Shown one piece after another: positions 56,412-64,000 of a stretch of 64,000 nucleotides of DNA. Each line of letters opens with the position of its first letter. The stretch's first letter is position 1. The DNA comes from Blepharisma japonicum (taxonomy: Eukaryota > Ciliophora > Heterotrichea > Heterotrichida > Blepharismidae). Position numbers and translations under genes: made by a program. The notes below the pieces were generated by a model that saw only the letters and a list, made by a program, of their open reading frames with translations, was not told where the DNA came from and did no database searches. Location of the stretch: contig CATKHK010000054.1 in assembly GCA_949751835.1 (NCBI GenBank), forward strand, positions 1 to 64,000. Direction: 5' to 3'.

Positions 56412-58559
56412 ATGGGAAGCACAATAAGCATTGAAACCCAACAGTCAAACCTGGATGAATTGCTTTCACTCAGTCCATCTACCTTTACAAAGCTTGGCAA
56501 TGAGGCTTTGGTTACTGATTTTTCACATCATTTAAGAATATGGCGGTTCCAAGAGGATCCGCAAAATCCAGACCTTATAAAATCGCAGCCCCTGAGCTTG
56601 AGCACAGCCCAAACATTTAAAAGTCAAGAATGCTATTTAGTGCTGCTTATAAGCAACAGTGGCAAAGACTATTCTTTTGAAGACCATCCAGGATCTATTA
56701 TTAACATCATTGAAAGCATCACAAATTTAACCCCAAGAGGCCTTGAAAACGTGTTTTCAACAGACGATTCTGCTATAAGTTCACTTTTGTTGTCCAAAAA
56801 TGAAATAAATGAGGCTCTGCATTATGCATTATTTGTGTGGAATGGAAAAAGAGCAAATCCACTGCTCAAAGCATTTGCGCTGACTAAAGGTTTTGAGCTG
56901 GAAAACCAGATATCGAAAGGAGGGGCAAAGATGTTAAAATCACTATTTAATGGAAACGTTATTAAAGGGAAAAAAATCCAGCAGGGGTCTGTCATGTCTT
57001 TGAATTCTGCATATGAAAACGAAGCATTAAGACCAGAAAACTCAGAATCCTTTGAAATCATACGAAAATGACTGAGCCCTGAGCAGCCAAATCCTAGCTT
57101 TCTAGCAAAGCCTTTATTTCCTAAATTTAGGGAGCATTTTTTAATAGGCCCAGGTGAGCCTTACTTTGTAGCATGCCAAGAAAACACCCCACCTCCTGCT
57201 CCACCCAAAATGAGCTTACCCAAGTTAGATATGAAGCCTGATTTAAAGCCAAAATTTGGCTTACCAATCCCAGGTCTTAATATAAAAAAAAATGAAGAAA
57301 GCAAGCCGAAATATGAAACCCTAGAAGAAATTGAAGCACTTGAAAACAACCATTACTTATCTGAAAAAGAAAAGAAACAAATTAAATTGGACTTTTTTGA
57401 TAAAATTTGCTCAGAATTAGATGATGGCCTATATGTCGGAAGTGATAGAATAGCAAGAGATTTAAATGTTTTAAAAGCAAATGGGATCACTCACATTATC
57501 AACTGTGCAGGAAATGTATGCAAAAATTACTACCCAGAAGATTTCACATATTTAACCTTCTTTTTAAAAGACTCTAAAACTGAGCCTATTGAGAGTGTGT
57601 TTTACCCAACAATAGATTTCATTGATAATGCTTTGCAGTCTGGTGGAAAAGTCTATGTCCATTGTATGCAAGGGGTATCAAGATCTGTAAGCGTGTGTCT
57701 TGCTTATATAATTTTTAAAAGAAAAAGACCTTATGATTTGGTTATAAAAGAAGCTAAACAAAAACGAGGGGTTTGCAGTCCCAATGTGAGCTTTGAAATA
57801 CAACTAATGTGGTGGCATAAAAGACTATTTGAAAGTTTTGACTCGCTTTCTATTAACCCAAGAGTTTTTGCTGTCTGCTCACATGAAATTGAACAACCAC
57901 GGAGAATAGTTGCAAGGCTTTTGATGCAAAATCTTTATAGAGGTCCTGATAAAGAAGTTTTAGATTCCAGAGGTGTATTTATCATCCAGACAGAAAACGC
58001 TACTTATTTGTGGATTGGCAAAGAATTGCCAAGCTGCAATAGAAATGCCTATCTAGAAGTCGCAGAAAAGCATATATGGAATCTGAGACAGTATGAAAAA
58101 GCCAAAGAACATATAGAAATCTATGAAGGAGAAGAGCCAGAACAGTTCTGGGCATCCTGAAAATGTCCTCGCCCAGCTGTTACATCAGGCAAAAATCCAA
58201 GCATGAGTAAATGGTATTTTTCTTTAGATACTGCTATTGATATGGAGCCTCAAACGCAAGAAGAAGAAATAATTGAAGAACCATTAGAAAATAAACCTAC
58301 AGCTTTTGTGTACCCTGGGCTGAGCAGAATAACTGTTCTTGATGAGTTTGAGCTTAATGAAGATGAAATGGTTTGCTTGTGTACAGATGAAAAGTGTTAT
58401 GTGTGGAGAGGAGAACTCTGTGAGATTGAGGAAGAAGAGGAAGAGAAATTTGTGAAGGATGCTTGTGCCGAATATTATGGATTTGCTGATGCAATTGTAG
58501 TAAGGGAGCAAGCAGGCTTAGAAAGTCCTGAATTTAATAGTTATTTCAATTTAGAGTAA
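56412..58559 (+). CDS. Dual-specificity phosphatase flanked by gelsolin-like domains (plant MKP1-like)
   Basis: 715 aa with two TGA=Trp codons. It starts MGSTIS (possible myristoylation). The N-terminal 220 residues resemble a gelsolin repeat. A Pro/Lys linker (about 255-300) leads into a DSP domain at about 335-480 with D-D-G-L-Y-V-G-S, the V-H-C-M-Q-G-V-S-R-S active site (catalytic Cys) and the general-acid Asp in the F-L-K-D-S loop. Gelsolin-like segments follow (G-V-F-I-I-Q-T-E-N-A-T-Y-L-W-I-G-K-E; C-Y-V-W-R-G-E). DSP plus gelsolin is the arrangement of plant MAP kinase phosphatase 1, suggesting a MAPK phosphatase with actin or calcium links. Confidence 0.83.
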
Positions 58560-58605
58560 AAATTATTAGCTTCAATTTAATATAAATACTTTAGCATATC
58601 CTGAT

Positions 58606-60532
58606 TTATATCAGATCTTTATACTTGTCATAAAACGTTTTCAATTTATCCCTTTGTGACCTCGCTTTTTTCAGCTTATCTTTAAATGTAGATATTTTTT
58701 CAAGTAGTTTTTTAATATAATCTCCTACTTCTTTGTTAACCAAAACATCTCCATTTTCTATTTTTTGCTTATAGCTCATATCCTTGAAGTTAGGATAAGA
58801 CATCTCATTCAGATCGTTCATTTGAGCAAAAGCGCTTCGATTGCTCATTTTATCAAATGAAAGGTTGAATTTGACTTTTTTAGAAGATTTTTGCTTTTGT
58901 TCTAATTCCCTAATTTTGCCCATAAGGCCGTTTTCATTTTCTAGCATTTGAGAAACTAATGAATCTTTTTCTTCTTGGAGCTTCTTATTTAAAATGCTCA
59001 TTTCATCTAGCTGATCAGACAATATTTTAATATCTTTGGATGGCTCTGCATTTTGCTTAGATTTTTCATCAATTAATTCCTGCTCCATCTCAAGGACCTG
59101 CTGCTTATAAAATTCCAAATTTGATTCAAGTTCTTTTATTATTTTCTTTTGATCATCACAAAGTTTCTTATATTTTTCTGACTCTTTATATAACTCTTCA
59201 TAAGCTTCATCTTTAGTAGAAGCCTTAAAAACAAAGCCTTCTAAATCATTTATTCTGCTATTAAGCTTCTTTACTTGTAAAAGCAAATCTTTTCTTTCGT
59301 CTTCACGCATCTTGAGCATATTTACAGCATATTCGTATTTTTCATGGCCAAATCCTTCTTCTTCCTCTTTGTTGATGTCATCATATAGCTGGCAATAGCT
59401 GATAAGTTCATCAAATAGAGGTTCAATGTTATTATTAGGCTTTGTTGTCCATTTTTCATAACTTGGCTTATCAATTTTATCAAGCTGAAGCTTTGCGATT
59501 GGTAAGCTTAATTTTTTAACAGGGGTTTCTATTTCTTCATCTCTCACTTCTCTCGCAGCATCTAAAAAATCACTCAAAGTAATTTCTTTTAAATCCATCT
59601 CATTTTCACATGCAGCATTATTCAGTGAAACCCTGCTTTCCGTATGATGCTTATCTACAAATTCGCAAGGCTCTTCACATATAATTTCGTCGTATACTTC
59701 TCTGCCACTAAACCTGGAGCTTCCTCCATGCTTACTAGACCTTCTTGAATATCCTCAGTCAGGGCTTATTGAAATTCTTTCGCTTTCTTTATGCTTTTTT
59801 ATAAGAGTCCTATATCTGCTTGATTTTATCTCTTTCAGCTTTTCTGGGTTTCTATAGTACACTCCTTCCTGGAGTTCTGTAAAATTGGCTGGAAAATCGG
59901 ATGACGTACAAAATGCATCTCGGGCTTTTAGCTCTCTATTTAGGTCTTACGATTGCAGTGGGTTATGTCTCAGATTGACTACTGAGATGCTTGAATTTAT
60001 ATTCAAACAATCTACGTCACTCTTTTTAGTTATCAAATTTCCTTCAACTTCCAACTCAATTAAATAATTTAACCGCTCCAAGCCTTGAAGATTTTGGATT
60101 TTATTGTAAGCTGCATATAGGCACTTCAGGTTTGTGAGATTTGAGAGGGAACGAAGAGATACTAAATTGTTATGGCCTATATCTAAGGTATGGAGACGGG
60201 TAAGTAATAGAATTGAAGGCTGCAAAGTTTCTAGTAGGTTATCTGAGAGGTTTAAATTTTCTATTGTAGAGGGAAGTGGCCAAAGAGCTTCTATATGGTT
60301 GTTGGAAAGTATTAGTTTTTTTAGATATTTTAGTGAAAGGAGCTGAGTTACTTCTGAACTTAAATAATTTCCTGAAATATCAAGCTCAGCCTTTTTAGAA
60401 ACTTACTAGATTTTTAAATTTCTCTATTCCATTAAGTTCAATTTCGTCACGGTTTGCCCATAATAATGATACGAGTGCGGATGGCTTGACAATGTCGCTG
60501 AGATTTTTAGGAGTGAATTCACTCGTTTTCAT
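58606..60532 (-). CDS. Leucine-rich-repeat/coiled-coil protein (one 16-nt and one 15-nt intron)
   Basis: ATG at 60532, 16-nt intron GTAAGTTTCTAAAAAG (60391-60406), 15-nt intron GTAAGACCTAAATAG (59936-59950), TAA at 58606-58608; 631 aa. SDS22-like LRRs (about 25-190) have L-x-x-L-D-I-x-x-N/L-x-x-L-x-L-S-x-N spacing and an LRR cap. A basic, Ser-rich linker follows, then long coiled coil (about 385-610). LRR plus coiled coil is typical of centriolar, ciliary and cytoskeletal proteins (LRRCC1, CEP97 and similar); I do not place it further. Removing both introns is needed for continuity and gives an intact repeat register. Confidence 0.82.
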
Positions 60533-61027
60533 CTTTAAAATAATCAATCGTTATGCAAACTGAAAAATTATTTTGGGTCTTTATAGAGTTATTGAATGAG
60601 ATATAGATAAGTAGAAAGAGGAAAGAAAGACCCTTTTTCTTCTCCAGGTCGAGGATAATAAGAATGGTGGACGAAATTTTAAATAGGAAAATTTTGTTAT
60701 ATGAAAGGACTTTATTTGGGAGCTTCATGATAGAATTTGATAAATAAATAAATTTAATGTTATAAATTGATGGAAAATATTATCTTAATGGCATTATTTA
60801 TGAATTTTTGAAAGATGTCTTTAGAAATTATTATGTATTTTAATTTTTTTACTAAAAAATTAGAAATGAAATTATTAATCAAATAGTTCAAGAGCAAAAT
60901 ATATAAACCACATACTTCTTAGATTGTAAACTTTATTATTATTTTTTGAAGTTATATCTTTTCTTTAGATACAAATTAACATCAATTTTTATTTAATTTA
61001 ATTGCATTAATCCATATATTTCTTCCA
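60533..61027. other. Spacer, 0.5 kb
   Basis: AT-rich sequence upstream of the LRR gene and downstream of the disordered-protein gene. An open stretch overlapping the LRR start on the same strand is composition-driven. Nothing else recognised. Confidence 0.5.
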
Positions 61028-61969
61028 TTATTTCATGCTAAAGCTTAATTTGGTTGGTTTTTCAGATTTTCCACTATCACTTCCCTTTTCTGAAAATTTT
61101 TGATAAATTATTTTTTCTTGCTTTAACTTTTTCGCAAGCATTTTCACAATTTTTGGAGATCTTCCTCTATGGCCTGAACTTTTAGGTGGAGCTGGAGTTC
61201 ACCCACTTCCAAAACTGGAAGTTAACGGCCTTAGATCACGATCTCTATAGTTATTCATATTCAATGTCTTTATTGTCATAATTTTCAGTCCATTTCGGTC
61301 AGCACGATTTAGCATAAAAGCAGGCAAAACTGTATCACAAGGTCTTGATGGATTTCTATCAAGAACTGGGCTTTGAACCTTAGGGTCAACTCTTGAATAG
61401 TTAATGAAATCAGCTGTAAAATCACTCATTGTGATTTGATGATTGGTTTTTCTGCCAAGAATTTTGTTAAAAGGAATTCCTTTTGACGTTTTTCTTCATA
61501 CTAATTCATAGTTAGGATCATATGAAGGCTGCTCCGATAAATCTCCATATATTTTATTGAAATCTCTCCCAGAGTATTTTGAAATATCAGGAGTCGCCGA
61601 ATGGCGAACTTTTGTAAAAATAGGTGGAGACATATCAAAAGAAACAAAACGATTCTGATGTACATCATTCGTATATTTTGAAAAATCAGGTCTTCCTATT
61701 TGTTTATTTAAAGGAATAGGAGACTTAACTCGTGGCGCTATTGCAGCGTCATTATAGGACATCGCTGAAAGAGCTCTGCTGCGACGGTTCTCTGTAATAT
61801 AAAAATTTTGTGAAGTTGTTGAATTAGCTTTTGGAGACATATCATATTGGCTCGATGTGATAGATCTTTGAGGTGAATGAGAAGATGTATTTGTTCCTAA
61901 ATTAAGTTCAGGAGAAGCTCCAAGTTTTGTAAATAAATCGAGAGTATGAGGATTAAACTGCCTTGCCAT
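61028..61969 (-). CDS. Disordered basic Ser/Pro-rich protein, 313 aa
   Basis: ATG at 61969 to TAA at 61028-61030, two TGA=Trp codons. Low-complexity and rich in Ser/Asn/Arg/Pro, with many S-P sites and a recurring D-[FI]-[ST]-K-Y / D-F-x-K-I-Y motif (about 95-150). No folded domain. S-P clusters make it a candidate phosphoprotein, for example a cytoskeletal linker (inference). Family not recognised. Confidence 0.68.
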
Positions 61970-62203
61970 TCTTTGTTATAATTAACTGATCTCATTTCAT
62001 TTAAAGCAGAAGGATAATTAATTCAACTGATAGAATAATTTAATCAATAACAAATATGCACATGTCAAATTACTATTAAAATTTTTTGTATTTTAGCTAC
62101 AATTTTATATGCCTTCAATTTTCAACAAATAATGCTTTTAAATAATTACAAAGAGCATCTATGCTAATTTATTTATCAATAAAATAATTACAGAATTTTT
62201 TTA

Positions 62204-63019
62204 TTATGTTTGCACAGTTATATTGATAAGGGTCTCTACATTCGTCCTGCATATAGGGCATCTACTATTATGATGGCTTCTCATAATATTTGCACACTCT
62301 ACACACAAGCACATGTGACAGCATGGAATTACAAGAGTGTCTTTCCTATTAGTGAGACAAACAACACACTCTGGTGTTTCTTCATCTTCACACCCAGTAG
62401 TTGTCCCATAAATATCATGCAGCTCGTAACACAATTCATTCATTGATAATTTTTGTCTTATGAGCTTCGGCTGATATTGGTTCCCAGATTGTCCAAATTT
62501 TATATACGTGCTTTCAATAATCCTTGAAGTAACACTTGCTCTCTACATAATACTTACAATTTCTATTACGAGAGGATAAGTTTTTCCATCTGCGTGACTT
62601 AATTCGTGGAAAGAATATTTACTTGTATCAAAAATTGCGAGGTTTTGAGGGAACTTTTGATCAAGACCTGAGCTAAATGTATGAGTGCATGGAACTGGGA
62701 ATCTGGAGGTATCAACATAATAGCATTCAGTGACCCCAGTTGACATAAGGGTTTCAATTGCAAAGAAATATAGGGAAATTGTACAGTCAGTAAGAGAGTC
62801 AAATGTAAAAGAAAGAGAAAAAGTTGTAGGGGAATCGGCTTGGACTGTTAAACTGCTTCCACGGATGTGAACTTGCTCAATTACTGTAGGAGTTGGAGTC
62901 ATAATTTGATCTTGAGTTGGAGATGAAATATTAGGGATAACTTCATTAGGTGGAGGCTCTAGCAAGTTTTGGGCTTGAGGATTATTTTGGCCTACATAAA
63001 GAGGTTGACGATTTCCCAT
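62204..63019 (-). CDS. MGRN1/LOG2-type RING E3 ubiquitin ligase (15-nt intron)
   Basis: ATG at 63019 (M-G-N-R-Q-P-L, a myristoylation signal like that of plant LOG2-type ligases); an in-frame TTG 105 bases upstream is ignored. Intron GTAAGTATTATGTAG at 62543-62557; TAA at 62204-62206; 266 aa. The middle (about 65-155) matches the DAR2-type beta domain of the mahogunin family (S-L-S-F-T-F-D-S, Y-Y-V-D-T-S-R-F, F-P-Q-N-L). The C-terminal RING is C3HC4: C-V-V-C-L, then C-C-H-M-C-L-C-V-E-C and C-P-I-C-R. It ubiquitinates trafficking or signalling substrates at membranes. Confidence 0.9.
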
Positions 63020-63187
63020 GTTGAAAGAAAAATTATAAATGGACTTTTCTGTCCATTTTGTATTTAAATAATTTAAAATAGCTATAAATTCTAAATGACA
63101 GGATTTAAATAATTGCTTGCACAAGATATATAAGCAGAGTTGATTATTGTATATAAGCCTTATATATTTTTTTATAATTTATTACAA

Positions 63188-64000
63188 TTATTCCTGTTTT
63201 TCTTCATCAGTGGTTTTTTGTTTTTTATTAGGAGTTCCTATTTCTTCCTGCACTTTGCCTTCAAAATTATTTATCCATTTTATCACCTTCTCATCCAAAT
63301 CATTGCTTTTTACACCTCCATTTAAATAGTGTTTTTCAAGAGCCAGAAATTTTGTCATTGTATCTCCTTCTTCATCGCTTTCAATAGATCCTCCTTTAGA
63401 GTATCTTTGTCCTTCTGCTTCATTTTTAAATCATCTTATAACAGTTCTTTCAGGGACTCCAATTTTCTTTGCTAATCTTTCTTTATTTTTAATTTTTTCA
63501 TGTATTTTTAAAACGGCTTTAATTTCATTTTGGCCATAAACAATTGCATATCTTTCAAGATCTCCAGAAACTTCAACGATCCTATGTTTTCCTATTAATA
63601 ATTCTTTAGCAATTTGGTCGTCAGTCTTTCCTTCTCTTCTTAAAAGCTGAATTTTATATTTTAAATAAGAATTCTTTTTCCCTTTGGAGCCAACCATTTT
63701 GTTTCAGTCAAATCAACTGTGGATCATGAAAATATTGGGAAGATCAAAAAGAGTTTGGATTATTCTAGGCTTTACACCAATTTCATAAAGTCTTCCAACT
63801 CTTTTTTTTAATTGAGTTACACATTCACTAGTGTTTTCTTCGAAATTTACTTGAAGTGGTGCCGCTTTAATGCTTTGTGAAGTAATGAATTCAAGAGCAT
63901 ATGAGGAAATATTAAAAATCTCAGCAGCCCTTTCTAGAGATAAATTGTCAATCATTTTTCTTAGAACTTCAGATAAACTGCTTAGGCAAGGGATATTTTC
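63188..64000 (-). CDS. Helix-turn-helix protein, N-terminus outside window
   Basis: Open from the right edge to TAA at 63188-63190 (about 270 residues visible), with four TGA=Trp codons. It contains an HTH-like segment (E-R-L-A-K-K-I-G-V-P-E-R-T-V-I-R-W-F-K-N-E) and, before it, two other short helical motifs (T-D-D-Q-I-A-K-E-L-L-I-G; A-A-E-I-F-N-I-S). The tail is acidic. The pattern is that of an HTH DNA-binding protein, CENP-B/Psq- or transposase-derived; the missing N-terminal part would be needed to choose. Could be a domesticated transposase fragment (inference). Confidence 0.65.

Noticed and set aside
60519-60728. Minus-strand open frame upstream of the LRR gene
   Set aside because: Overlaps the LRR start in another frame and has no conserved content.
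1-64000. CRISPR arrays, insertion sequences, telomeric repeats and rRNA genes
   Set aside because: None seen; no spaced direct repeats, no terminal inverted repeats with a transposase gene and no telomere-like tandem repeat at either edge.
1-64000. Bacterial or standard-code eukaryotic origin
   Set aside because: In-frame TGA at conserved Trp positions, spliced genes and PKG, TTLL, TRAPP and proteasome genes exclude both.

Overview
ORGANISM. The window looks like macronuclear DNA of a heterotrich ciliate, most probably Blepharisma. It is AT-rich, gene-dense and eukaryotic. TGA is read as tryptophan throughout, including at family-invariant tryptophans in kinases, a PP2C, an actin and SAM domains. 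Every gene ends on TAA (35) or TAG (4). Introns are 15 nt (one is 16 nt), start GTA, end AG, and carry an A six bases from the 3' end. Twelve were located. Many genes appear broken under the standard code; read with TGA=Trp and these introns excised they become 39 continuous genes (two cut by the window edges, one tiny and doubtful) plus two tRNA genes.

LAYOUT. 1-2025: 3' end of an acidic pentapeptide-repeat protein. 2.3-8.4 kb: five genes all on +, four of the gaps being only 18-121 bp (ankyrin-SAM protein, proteasome RPN12, telomere protein STN1, lysyl-tRNA synthetase, NAD-isocitrate dehydrogenase). 8.4-9.8 kb: no convincing gene. 9.8-16.2 kb: Trp-motif protein, myristoylated EF-hand protein (-), then TRAPPC5, a YY1-like zinc-finger protein and a TPR protein packed 14-26 bp apart. 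17-22.2 kb: PWWP/TFIIS-like chromatin protein (-), a four-CNB cGMP-dependent protein kinase (+) and a divergent actin (-). 22.5-30.3 kb: a hypothetical protein, tRNA-Leu(UAA), IPP isomerase (-), an EF-hand protein, a large TPR protein (-) and acyl-CoA oxidase (-). 30.3-32.1 kb: gene-poor, with structured repeats and decayed coding traces. 32.1-38.4 kb: a giant leishmanolysin/LamG/REJ/GPS membrane protein. 38.7-46.3 kb: single-TM protein (-), CtIP/SAE2, PP2C, and a ligand-binding multi-TM receptor. 46.7-48.4 kb: two paralogous four-TM proteins (-). 48.7-58.6 kb: SUV3 helicase, small TM protein, tubulin tyrosine ligase-like enzyme, tRNA-Gln(CUG) (-), PX sorting nexin, ATPase-inhibitor IF1-like protein, MAP kinase kinase, roadblock dynein light chain (-), gelsolin/dual-specificity phosphatase. 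58.6-64 kb: four minus-strand genes (LRR/coiled-coil, disordered protein, MGRN1-type RING ligase, HTH protein cut by the right edge).

HOW THE GENES RELATE. There is no operon or dedicated multi-gene system; the content is a normal eukaryotic mix. Three weak themes appear: signalling (PKG, MAPKK, MKP-like phosphatase, PP2C, receptor), cytoskeleton/cilia (actin-like, TTLL, roadblock, LRR-coiled-coil) and telomere/DNA-end processing (STN1, CtIP). The most unusual items are the leishmanolysin-polycystin-like chimera, an actin lacking its catalytic Gln137/His161, an in-frame stop-less 15-nt intron inside STN1, an acyl-CoA oxidase with a PTS2 instead of a PTS1, and the structured elements near 31 kb. 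Identities rest on reading the translated sequence and remembered family motifs; no search was run.
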